Source: Paenibacillus aurantius
Lineage (GTDB): Bacteria > Bacillota > Bacilli > Paenibacillales > NBRC-103111
DNA: 64,000 bases
Reading direction: 5' to 3'
NCBI RefSeq assembly: GCF_032268605.1
Contig: NZ_CP130318.1
Coordinates: forward strand, 4,873,501-4,937,500
Shown: positions 50,889 through 58,439 of the stretch, piece after piece
How the letters are laid out: each line of letters opens with the position of its first letter
How positions within the stretch are numbered: the first letter of the stretch is position 1
Made by a program: the position numbers and the translations under genes
Notes under the pieces: generated by a model
Seen by the model: the letters and a program-made list of their open reading frames with translations, nothing else
Told to the model about the DNA's origin: nothing
Databases searched by the model: none

Positions 50889-51359
50889 TTAGGCAATCCG
50901 GGATGAATTCTTGAAAGCTGGAAGGCAGGGAAAACGGGTCGTTGCCACCGTAACTTCTCTCTTCCGGGGTACCGGCAATAAGGAGGGATCGTGGCTGATC
51001 CAGCCTTTTAGTTCCGCCTTCCTAAAAAACCTCTGCAGTTCTGCGTAGCTGGACGTCTTAAGGAGCAGCTTTTCCGAATCGAAAACCAAGGCCGCGGGGA
51101 ATTGTTGAAGCCCGAATGCCTCCTTTGCCTCCGGCATGTCGTACATCCCGATAATATTCTCTATTTTCGATTGGTAGGGGTTTAGATCGAGCAGTGCTTT
51201 GTTAAAAGAAAGCTTCATCTGTGCGCTGTCGGCGTAAACGAGATAGACCTGGTATAGTCCTTCATCACTCGAAACCCATTTCGAAGTAAATTTCTCTTCA
51301 GCAGTGGTGCAGCCCGTCAACAAAAAGCTAACTAACAGAACAATCGGAAATGCTCTCAT
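50889..51359 (-). CDS. small hypothetical lipoprotein
   Basis: A 156-residue protein with a lipoprotein signal (MRAFPIVLLVSFLLTGC, lipidated Cys17). The mature part is soluble and carries EGLYQVYLVYADSAQMKLSFN and GLQQFPAALVFDSEKLLLKTSSYAELQRFF, which faintly resembles a thioredoxin-like strand order but has no CxxC. The start is ATG 51359 with AAGGAGG 6 bp upstream. It follows the membrane protein gene by 26 bp, so they form a pair. Function unknown. Confidence 0.7.
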   Translation of the reverse strand: MRAFPIVLLVSFLLTGCTTAEEKFTSKWVSSDEGLYQVYLVYADSAQMKLSFNKALLDLNPYQSKIENIIGMYDMPEAKEAFGLQQFPAALVFDSEKLLLKTSSYAELQRFFRKAELKGWISHDPSLLPVPRKREVTVATTRFPCLPAFKNSSRIA

Positions 51360-51385
51360 CCGGAGCCTCCTTCGTCGGTCTATTC

Positions 51386-51790
51386 CTACAAATCCTCGAA
51401 CCCTAAGAGGGCAACCGACAGAACCCCAACAGCCAGGATATGAACAATAGTGAAAATAAGGTGAGCAGAGAATTTCCATTCCGTGACCGAGCCATTGAAC
51501 TTCTTTACGACCTTCTGGATCAGGCAACCAAATAAATTCATGACCAGTAAAGACTGGGCCGTCCATTGGGACAGCGTAAGAAAGGCAGGCGTGTTGTTGA
51601 CATTGGGGAGCAAGAACCCATTTAACGGCTCAAAGCTCCAGAATAAAGGATCTTCACCCACGCTGCAAAATGAATCGGAATGGCGATCACCAAATTTTCT
51701 CGCATGGAGTCCGGCTTCCCGTCCTTCTTCAACAACGTACCTCCCTTGTTCTGTGACCATGCTAGGGGTTCCTAAATCCCCATTATCCAT
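51386..51790 (-). CDS. hypothetical membrane protein
   Basis: A 134-codon frame. The C-terminal 75 residues contain two or three hydrophobic stretches (SQWTAQSLLVMNLFGCLIQKVV, FSAHLIFTIVHILAVGVLSVALLGF); the N-terminal 45 residues look poor and may not be translated. Start assignment is uncertain: ATG 51790 overlaps a TATAAT hexamer, and later starts are possible. It forms a pair with the lipoprotein gene downstream. No family recognised. Confidence 0.5.
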   Translation of the reverse strand: MDNGDLGTPSMVTEQGRYVVEEGREAGLHARKFGDRHSDSFCSVGEDPLFWSFEPLNGFLLPNVNNTPAFLTLSQWTAQSLLVMNLFGCLIQKVVKKFNGSVTEWKFSAHLIFTIVHILAVGVLSVALLGFEDL

Positions 51791-51852
51791 ATTATAACAT
51801 TACTTCCTCCTCTTGAGAGCCAATCCTTATCCTACCAAACACGGAATGAACC

Positions 51853-51889
51853 CCAGAGGGGAACCGGTTCCCGGTTACTCTGGTTTTTT
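51853..51889 (+). terminator. intrinsic terminator just upstream of the decarboxylase gene
   Basis: CCAGAG / CTCTGG outer pairing and AACCGG / CCGGTT inner pairing, then six T on the plus strand, 60 bp before the decarboxylase start. No plus-strand gene lies upstream, so it may be an attenuator or block antisense transcripts. A possible promoter (TTGGAT, 18 bp, TAATAA) begins right at its T-run. Confidence 0.65.
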
Positions 51890-51948
51890 GGATAAAGCCG
51901 AATAACAAGGGTAATAAGTAAGGAGACCGAAGGGAAAGGAGAAGTAAA

Positions 51949-53628
51949 ATGACCGAAGAACAGGATAAATCATCTGTCACACTGGGAGTGTTTTTGCTGG
52001 ATTGCCTTAAAAAGGAGGGTATCCGCGAGATTTTCGGAATCCCGGGAGACTATAATTTTACTCTGCTCGATGCTCTGGAGCAGTACGAAGGCATCGATTT
52101 CATTAACGGCCGCAACGAGCTTAACGCTGGATACGCAGCCGACGGCTACGCCAGGATAAAAGGAATGGCGGCCCTCATTACGACTTTCGGCGTCGGGGAG
52201 CTTAGCGCGTGCAATGCCATCGCCGGTTCTTACAGTGAAAGCGTACCGGTCATTCACATCGTAGGTTCGCCCAAATCCATGCTCCAGCAGGAGCATAAGC
52301 TGCTTCACCATACTCTGCATGACGGCAACTACGACGCTTTCCGCCAAGTGTATGAGCCGATTACCGCCTACACCGCGGTGGTCACCCCGCAGAACGCCGC
52401 CATCGAAATTCCGGCCGCTATCCGAATAGCCAAAGAACGGAAAAAACCGGTTTATCTGGTCGTCGCGATCGATCAGGTGACGCAGCCCATCGTGCCCCGT
52501 TCTTTTCAACCCGAGGACAAGCAAACGAACGCCAGCTCGCTGGAAGCGGCTACGGCTCATGCCCGTCGGCTGCTGGATAACGCCAAGAGCGCGGTGATTC
52601 TTGCGGATCATCCGGTGCAGAGGTACGGGCTCGGCCCCCAGGTTCAGAAGCTGTCGGAAGCCATGCAGATTCCTACGGCATCTATGATGCTCGGCAAGAG
52701 CTCTTTGGATGAGAGCCACGCTAACTACATCGGAATGTATGGCGGGGCGTTTGGCAGCCAGGAGGTTAGCGCCGTGGTGGAAGAGGCGGATTGTGTCCTA
52801 GCCGTCGGGGTCGTCTGGTCGGACAGCAACACCGCTAACTTTACCGCCAAGCTGGAATCCTCCCGCATGATCCGGATCCAGCCGGATCATGTGCAAATAG
52901 GGGAAGCCGCCTACCGGAACATTAAAGCGGAAGACATGCTGTCCGCCCTTCAGGCTGTCGGGTTTCAACCGAAAGCGGGCATTCCGCAGGTTTCTTTTCC
53001 GTATGACACGGTCACCGGCGGAGCCGATGAGCCGCTTACCTCGGCCTCCTACTACCCGCGGTTCCAGCGGATGCTGAAGCAAGACGACATCTTGGTGGTC
53101 GACACGGGCACGCTGACTTACGGCCTGTCCCAGGTTCGGCTTCCCCAGGGAGTCGATTACATCGCGCAGGCCGGCTGGGAAAGCATAGGCTACGCCACTC
53201 CGGCTGCCTTCGGGGCCAGTGTAGCGGGCGGCCAACGCCGCGTTCTGTTGTTTACCGGGGAAGGGGCGCTGCAGCTGACGGTTCAGGAAATAAGCTCCCT
53301 GTTGGCTGGCGGGTACCACCCCATCATTTTTGTTCTGAACAACAGCGGGTATACGATCGAGAAATACCTGAATGTCAAAACCCGGAATCAGAAGTACAAC
53401 GAGATTCCCCAGTGGTCGTATACGAAGCTGGTCGAAGCCTTTGGCGGAGACGCCTACACCGTCCAGGTAAGAACCAACGGCGAGTTGGATGACGCCATTG
53501 AAGAGGCAGCCCGGCGGAACGCGGAAAGCATGAGCATTATCGAGCTAATCACCGACCCGATGGACGCGCCGGCCTATCTCCACAAAATGAGGGAGTATTT
53601 GAAGATGCAGGAGAACCAGCAAAGCTAG
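51949..53628 (+). CDS. 2-oxo-acid decarboxylase (indolepyruvate/pyruvate decarboxylase family)
   Basis: A 559-residue thiamine-diphosphate decarboxylase. Seen: EIFGIPGDYNFTLLDALE, the activating Glu in NGRNELNAGYAADGYAR, the His-His pair in KLLHHTLHDG, and the TPP/Mg motif GEGALQLTVQEISSLLAGGY ending in NNSGYTIE. This combination belongs to pyruvate, phenylpyruvate and indole-3-pyruvate decarboxylases; IpdC makes indole-3-acetaldehyde for auxin synthesis in plant-associated bacteria. The substrate is not decidable from sequence. AAAGGAG lies 6 bp before the ATG. A strong terminator follows. Confidence 0.85.
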   Translation: MTEEQDKSSVTLGVFLLDCLKKEGIREIFGIPGDYNFTLLDALEQYEGIDFINGRNELNAGYAADGYARIKGMAALITTFGVGELSACNAIAGSYSESVPVIHIVGSPKSMLQQEHKLLHHTLHDGNYDAFRQVYEPITAYTAVVTPQNAAIEIPAAIRIAKERKKPVYLVVAIDQVTQPIVPRSFQPEDKQTNASSLEAATAHARRLLDNAKSAVILADHPVQRYGLGPQVQKLSEAMQIPTASMMLGKSSLDESHANYIGMYGGAFGSQEVSAVVEEADCVLAVGVVWSDSNTANFTAKLESSRMIRIQPDHVQIGEAAYRNIKAEDMLSALQAVGFQPKAGIPQVSFPYDTVTGGADEPLTSASYYPRFQRMLKQDDILVVDTGTLTYGLSQVRLPQGVDYIAQAGWESIGYATPAAFGASVAGGQRRVLLFTGEGALQLTVQEISSLLAGGYHPIIFVLNNSGYTIEKYLNVKTRNQKYNEIPQWSYTKLVEAFGGDAYTVQVRTNGELDDAIEEAARRNAESMSIIELITDPMDAPAYLHKMREYLKMQENQQS

Positions 53629-53640
53629 CAGAAGAAGAAG

Positions 53641-53674
53641 AAAACAGGCAGCCAGGGCGGCTGCCTGTTTATTT
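53641..53674 (+). terminator. intrinsic terminator after the decarboxylase gene
   Basis: AACAGGCAGCC / GGCTGCCTGTT, a perfect 11-bp stem with a 5-base loop, followed by TATTTG. It may act in both directions, also ending the sigma factor transcript. Confidence 0.85.
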
Positions 53675-53751
53675 GCGTACGCGCTCGTTTACAAGCTGTC
53701 TGTTCTTTCGATGGGTCATAACAGCGAGGGATGGGGGCTCCAGCCGACTGC

Positions 53752-54615
53752 TTAAACCCGGGCAAGCTTATCCGGGTTCACTACGAAATAGATTCTGGCA
53801 AGCTTACCTTGCCGGAGCTGGATAAACATGGCGCCCAGCGTTTCATTCCCCGAACGAAAGACGATTCCGGCCTCCCCGTTCAGAGAGGCCCTCTCGAATT
53901 GAAGACTATTCGGATAAAAGGACTGGGCGTTCTTAAACACGCCGAGCAGGAACCGAGCCACGCGATCGCGCTCTTGCAGAGGACGCGTCGACGCGGTTAC
54001 TTTGCCGCCTCCATCGGAGACGAGCATGACGTCTTCGGTCAACAGAGACATCATATGATCGACGTTCCCTTGCTCGAGAGAGGAAAGGAACCGGCTTACC
54101 CATTCCATTTCCACCGCTTCCGCCGCAACCGGCTCCTCTTCGGATATTCCCATCTTGCCTCTGGCCCGGCTTAACAGCTTGCGGCAGTTCGCTTCCTGCT
54201 TGCCGAGCAGTTCCGCAATATCGGGATAATCGAAGCCCAGCCCCTCACGCAGGACGAAAACTGTCCGCTCTGCCGGCGTCAACCGCTCCAACAGGACCAG
54301 CATGGCGTAAGACAGCAGATCGCGGCGGACGACCGTCATCTCGAGCGTATCCGTCTCCTGTGTCCGAATCGGTTCGGGCAGCCAAGGCCCTACATACATC
54401 TCCCTCTTCTTCCGCGCCGACTTCTGCTGATTAAGGCAGTGATTGGTTACCATTTTGCACAGATACGCCTTCGGCTCCTCCAATCGTTCGGGATGCACGT
54501 CGCAGGCCTTAACAAACACGTCCTGTACCGCATCTTCCGCGTCTGCCGCCGAGCCTGTCAATTGATACGCCAGTGTAAACAGCAGCGCTTTGTATTGATC
54601 GTACAGTTCCTCCAT
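53752..54615 (-). CDS. ECF41-type sigma factor with SnoaL-like C-terminus
   Basis: A 287-residue RNA polymerase sigma factor. Region 2 (about 1-70: YQLTGSAADAEDAVQDVFVKA) and region 4 (about 105-155: LTPAERTVFVLREGLGFDYPDIAELLG) are joined by a linker carrying the WLPEP motif; a SnoaL-like domain follows with DGGGK and the terminal NPDKL (280-284). WLPEP, DGGGK and NPDKL are hallmarks of ECF41, where the C-terminal domain replaces an anti-sigma factor. It is 45 bp downstream of a pyridine nucleotide oxidoreductase gene, the usual kind of ECF41 partner. Confidence 0.9.
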   Translation of the reverse strand: MEELYDQYKALLFTLAYQLTGSAADAEDAVQDVFVKACDVHPERLEEPKAYLCKMVTNHCLNQQKSARKKREMYVGPWLPEPIRTQETDTLEMTVVRRDLLSYAMLVLLERLTPAERTVFVLREGLGFDYPDIAELLGKQEANCRKLLSRARGKMGISEEEPVAAEAVEMEWVSRFLSSLEQGNVDHMMSLLTEDVMLVSDGGGKVTASTRPLQERDRVARFLLGVFKNAQSFYPNSLQFERASLNGEAGIVFRSGNETLGAMFIQLRQGKLARIYFVVNPDKLARV

Positions 54616-54660
54616 TCGCCTTCTTCCCTTCTCCGGGCTGTTGAGCTTGGTCTCTTGTTT

Positions 54661-55857
54661 TTATCGAAGCCTACTGCCTGCATCCCATGCCAGATTGCGG
54701 ATTTTCCACGCCAGCTTTCCCGTTATGATCATATCCAGTCCCCATTTGCGTCCCCACACCAATCCGCGGTTTTCCCCCAGACCGATGCAGAAGAATTCCA
54801 AGATGGAACTCGGGGATTTGTGAACCGGCGCGGGGCGGCCCTCCAGATCGGATAACAGGATTTTCCCCAACCGATCGGCCTGCAGCCCGCCTTCTCCGCA
54901 TCTCATAAGATCCGCCTTGCCGTTTCTCGGATCGACAATTCTTGCACAGTCTCCAATGCTGTAGACGCCAGGCGCCCCCTTGACGCGATAGCATTCATCC
55001 ACCAGCACTTGGCCATCAGGGGTAAGGGGCAAGCCCATCTGGCGAAGGGCCGGATTCGGAATCAGACCAATCGTCCATATGCATAGACCAACCGGCAGAC
55101 GATCCCCATTGCTGAGCGTCACCCCTCCTGCTTCCTCCTGCATCACCTTACGGTTGTAAAGTACGGTTACGCCGCATTCTCGGAGGATCTGATCCAATTT
55201 ACGTCCAACCTTCTCGGATCCTTCCAGGAATAAGCGTTTCTCTCCACTCAGCAAATAGACCGAGATATCGGATGGGGTAAGTCCTAGAGACGAGGCTTCC
55301 TTCCGCATCTCAAGAGCCAGCTCGGCGGATGTCTCTACACCGCTGATGCCCGCTCCCGCAACCGCTATGGACATCAGCCGCTTTCGTTCCGCAGGGTTCG
55401 TCTCGCCGGCAGCTCTCTGCAGGTTGGCGTGCCAGCGCCTCCGGATGTCCGCCGCGGTTTGCAGGTCGGTCAGAGCGATGCCGCCCTGATCGGGATTCGG
55501 CTGCCGAACGATGCTGCCGATCGCTACGACCAAAAGGTCATAATCCAGGCGGGCCTCCTTCCCTTGCCCATCCTCATAGTGAAGCTGTTTTCCTCTGCTG
55601 TCCACGGACGTAACCGTACCTTGGATGAATTCAACCCCTTCGAAAAACGAATAGTGCGTCCAGGGAATCATAATCTGCTCCTCGCCCACGGCCGGACGGA
55701 ACAGAAGAATTTTGCGCACATGACCGGGCTGCTTGTCGATCAGAATAAACCGAATCCGCCGCCCGCCCGCCATGTCCCGGGTCTCTTCCTTTATCGCTTT
55801 GAGCGCTCCCAGCCCTACATGGCCGCCTCCGATAACTATACAGGTCAAGTCGTTCAT
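54661..55857 (-). CDS. NDH-2-like FAD/NAD(P)-dependent oxidoreductase
   Basis: A 398-residue flavoprotein with two dinucleotide folds: CIVIGGGHVGLGALKAIKEE for FAD and IAVAGAGISGVETSAELALEMR for NAD(P)H. It ends with GVYSIGDCARIVDPRN, the FAD-binding C-terminal motif. It resembles NADH:quinone oxidoreductase type II and YutJ-type proteins but lacks a membrane anchor. Upstream of the ECF41 gene in one operon, it fits the COE set (carboxymuconolactone decarboxylase, oxidoreductase, epimerase) controlled by ECF41 factors. The start at 55857 follows AGGAG. Confidence 0.87.
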   Translation of the reverse strand: MNDLTCIVIGGGHVGLGALKAIKEETRDMAGGRRIRFILIDKQPGHVRKILLFRPAVGEEQIMIPWTHYSFFEGVEFIQGTVTSVDSRGKQLHYEDGQGKEARLDYDLLVVAIGSIVRQPNPDQGGIALTDLQTAADIRRRWHANLQRAAGETNPAERKRLMSIAVAGAGISGVETSAELALEMRKEASSLGLTPSDISVYLLSGEKRLFLEGSEKVGRKLDQILRECGVTVLYNRKVMQEEAGGVTLSNGDRLPVGLCIWTIGLIPNPALRQMGLPLTPDGQVLVDECYRVKGAPGVYSIGDCARIVDPRNGKADLMRCGEGGLQADRLGKILLSDLEGRPAPVHKSPSSILEFFCIGLGENRGLVWGRKWGLDMIITGKLAWKIRNLAWDAGSRLR

Positions 55858-55946
55858 CTTTCCCCAGCTCCTTTTGCGTTTTGCCCATATAACAACGCAA
55901 GGCTCTGATTTGTGACATCGGAGGGGAACGAAATGAGAGAGGCTAA

Positions 55947-56771
55947 TTACCTTTCCAAAAGCGGCGAGAGCTTGGCAGAGGTCTTCGATGCACAGGTATA
56001 AAGAATGAACTTCTGATCCGTTCCGTCAGCAACCTCCAGGGTGACATGATCAAATTCGAGGGCCCCTAGCTTCTCGTGCTCCATTTGCTTAAGACCATCC
56101 GGGATTCTTTTCACATCATGGCGGGACCACCATGAGGAGAATTCCTCACTGTTCTGCTTGAGATCTTCGATCAATTCCCCGAACCACGGATCTCCCGGGT
56201 AACGCGCACAGTCTGCGCGAAACTGAGCAATCAGACTTTGGGCAAGCTGCTCCCAATTCCAATGCCGGCGCAACACGGGACTCGTGAAGGTCCGCCAAAT
56301 TAAATTTCGTGAATGAGGAGGAGCTATATCCGAAAAGGAAAAAACAAGCTCCGCGGCCCTGTTCCAGATCAGCAGGTCCCACCGTCTTCCTATGATGTAG
56401 GCGGGATGGGGATTGAGGGCTTGTACCGCCTGCCGCAAGGAAGGGCTGACGGTTTCCTCCGGCGGAGTATTCGTTAGGGTCGAGGATAACGGCTGGGCCA
56501 ACCGGAACAGATGCCGGCGCTCAGCAAAAGTCAGTTGAAGCGCCTCGGCCAGGCTCTCCAAAACTTGTTCAGAGGGATGAACGTTTCTCCCCTGTTCCAA
56601 GGCCACATACCAGGAGGTTCCGATATTGGCCAATTGGGCTATTTCCTCACGTCTCAGTCCGGGCGTCCGACGACGGCTGGTTGAAGGAAGATTTACATCC
56701 GCCGGGGACAAACGGGCCCTGCGTGTCGTTAGAAAATCGGCTAGAGCTTCCCGCCTCTCTAAATCGTCCAT
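55947..56771 (-). CDS. MmyB-like helix-turn-helix regulator
   Basis: A 274-residue regulator. The XRE-type helix-turn-helix (about 20-85) has RRRTPGLRREEIAQLANIGTSWYVALEQGRNVHPS; the C-terminal ligand domain of the MmyB family (about 100-265) has YIIGRRWDLLIWNRAAELVFSFSD. Such regulators commonly control an adjacent oxidoreductase or epimerase gene. The start is ATG 56771 with GGGGGAAG 8 bp upstream. It is divergent from the epimerase gene; two identical 14-bp direct repeats lie between them. Confidence 0.87.
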   Translation of the reverse strand: MDDLERREALADFLTTRRARLSPADVNLPSTSRRRTPGLRREEIAQLANIGTSWYVALEQGRNVHPSEQVLESLAEALQLTFAERRHLFRLAQPLSSTLTNTPPEETVSPSLRQAVQALNPHPAYIIGRRWDLLIWNRAAELVFSFSDIAPPHSRNLIWRTFTSPVLRRHWNWEQLAQSLIAQFRADCARYPGDPWFGELIEDLKQNSEEFSSWWSRHDVKRIPDGLKQMEHEKLGALEFDHVTLEVADGTDQKFILYTCASKTSAKLSPLLER

Positions 56772-56800
56772 TGTGCTTCCCCCTATCCTGACTCTTCCCA

Positions 56801-56836
56801 TCCTACGATAAACTGAATCTGGTCCTACGATAAACT
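56801..56836. repeat. pair of 14-bp direct repeats between regulator and epimerase genes
   Basis: TCCTACGATAAACT occurs at 56801-56814 and 56823-56836, a period of 22 bp (two helical turns), in the 129-bp divergent promoter region. A likely operator pair for the MmyB-like regulator; TATACC/TAATAAT hexamers follow on the plus strand. Confidence 0.65.
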
Positions 56837-56900
56837 ATACCTAATAATGGAATGGTATCATCCCGGCTCAAAAAATAAAACGGATAAAGGAGAAAGTTAA

Positions 56901-57743
56901 ATGAAGATTTTGGTTACAGGTGCCACCGGCCGTGTGGGAAGCCGGCTTGTCCCGCGTCTGCTGCAGCGCGGATATTCCGTAGGTGTACTGGTCCGGCAGC
57001 CATCCCAAGCCCAAGCTTTGAAGGATCAGGGCGCGGAGATGATAGAAGGGGATTTGCTTCAGCCGGACTCCCTGTCTCATGCCGTCCTTAACCGGGATGC
57101 CGTTATTCATTTGGGGGCCTTTTTCCGCGGCGCAACCCCAGAGGAAACACAGGCTGTTAATGTGGCAGGGACTCTGGCTTTAGCCCGATCGGCTGTGCAG
57201 GCAGGTGTTTCACGTTTCCTCTTTGCAAGCACTAATCTTGTCTACGGCCCGGGTCAGAGCAGGCTTTTCCAAGAGGAGGATCCTCCTAACCCGGCTGCCC
57301 CCTATCCGAGGGCCAAAGCTGCGGCCGAGCATGCCCTGATGGAGCTTCACCGTGACCACGGTCTAGGCGTGCAAATTCTTCGGCTGGCTTTTGTATACGG
57401 GGAGGGGGATCCGCACCTGGCGGAAGGCTTGCAATGGTTTCGCCACTGGAACCATACACAGCGGATTCACCTGGTCCACCATACGGATGTAGCCCAGGCG
57501 GTTATCCTTGCCATGGAAGCGAAAAATAGCGAAGGGCAAATTTATAATGTAGCCGACGGTGAGCCGGTGACGGCAGCCGAAATTATGAAGATCCACCACG
57601 AACCGATCGACGAGACCGCAAAGGATCGTCCCCTTGATTGGTCTTGGCTGCAGCTCGTAGACACAACTAAAATTCGGGATCGGTTTGGGTTCAGCCCCCT
57701 GTACCCTGCGCTGCGCGATGCGGTTGAAGCCGGTGTTCTTTAA
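56901..57743 (+). CDS. NAD(P)-dependent epimerase/dehydratase
   Basis: A 280-residue extended SDR protein. It has KILVTGATGRVGSRLVPRLL at the start (cofactor Rossmann motif), DAVIHLGAFFRGATPEETQAVNVAGT, catalytic Ser in FASTNLVYG, and YPRAK for the Tyr-x-x-x-Lys pair. The substrate is unknown; it belongs to sugar epimerase/dehydratase-like enzymes. It is transcribed divergently from the MmyB-like regulator and probably controlled by it. AAGGAG lies 9 bp before the ATG. Confidence 0.87.
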   Translation: MKILVTGATGRVGSRLVPRLLQRGYSVGVLVRQPSQAQALKDQGAEMIEGDLLQPDSLSHAVLNRDAVIHLGAFFRGATPEETQAVNVAGTLALARSAVQAGVSRFLFASTNLVYGPGQSRLFQEEDPPNPAAPYPRAKAAAEHALMELHRDHGLGVQILRLAFVYGEGDPHLAEGLQWFRHWNHTQRIHLVHHTDVAQAVILAMEAKNSEGQIYNVADGEPVTAAEIMKIHHEPIDETAKDRPLDWSWLQLVDTTKIRDRFGFSPLYPALRDAVEAGVL

Positions 57744-57847
57744 AGGACAAGGCTTTGTTTATTATCCTTGTTTATAATAATAGCAAAATAAAACCGCCCC
57801 CATGGGAAGGACGGTTAACTCCCTATCTACTATCAGAAGTTTGCCTA

Positions 57848-58297
57848 TTACCCCATCTTCATAAGAAAACCTGTCTTTATCCCTTTCTGAAAGCCGCACC
57901 TGCTGTAAAAAGTATGGATCTCTTCTCTTTGGGAGCCCGTCATAAGCATGAGCTTATAGCAGCGCCTCTCTTTGGCGTAAGCTATCGCTTTGTTTAAAAC
58001 CATTCTACCGTAACCCTTTTTTCTGAAATCGGAATGGGTGACCACATTCTCGATCAAGCCGTAAGGCCGTCCCCCTCTAGTTAGGTTCTTGATTAGGGTG
58101 ACGACGCAGGAGGAAACGATCTGGCCCTCAACTTCCGCTACCATGATCTTCATCATCTCGTCCTTTAGGATCTCCTCCCATAGTCCGCTGATTTGTTCAA
58201 GGTCAACGGGATCATCCTCTTGGTGAAGATGCTTGTACAATTCAAGGAGAGCGGCTAACTCCTCATGATGAACCGATCTAATGATGGGATAGGACAT
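57848..58297 (-). CDS. GNAT-family N-acetyltransferase
   Basis: A 149-residue acetyltransferase with the acetyl-CoA-binding segment VVTHSDFRKKGYGRMVLNKAI, preceded by PYGLIENVV and followed by CYKLMLMTGSQREEIHTFYSRCGF. These are GNAT motifs A and B. The substrate is unknown. The start is ATG 58297 because AGGAGG is 9 bp upstream; an ATG six codons earlier lacks a site. It is a single gene. Confidence 0.9.
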   Translation of the reverse strand: MSYPIIRSVHHEELAALLELYKHLHQEDDPVDLEQISGLWEEILKDEMMKIMVAEVEGQIVSSCVVTLIKNLTRGGRPYGLIENVVTHSDFRKKGYGRMVLNKAIAYAKERRCYKLMLMTGSQREEIHTFYSRCGFQKGIKTGFLMKMG

Positions 58298-58392
58298 TTT
58301 CTTTATCCTCCTCAAGTTCTCAACAAAATTCCGGGACGAATCTCATCCAGGAAAACATTGCTAACAGATTATCACCCATTAGCTTTCTGATC

Positions 58393-58430
58393 AAAAAAGA
58401 CGCGTCCCGCGCTCACGCTTGGGATGCGTC
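58393..58430 (-). terminator. intrinsic terminator after the TPM-domain gene
   Basis: GACGCATCCC and GGGACGCGTC pair with one G-U over 10 bp, followed by TTTTTT on the minus strand, just past the stop codon at 58440. Confidence 0.85.
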
Positions 58431-58439
58431 TCACCATGC

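Noticed and set aside
51792-51980. 62-codon minus-strand frame covering the decarboxylase promoter
   Set aside because: No ribosome binding site, antisense to the start of the decarboxylase gene, and no family match.
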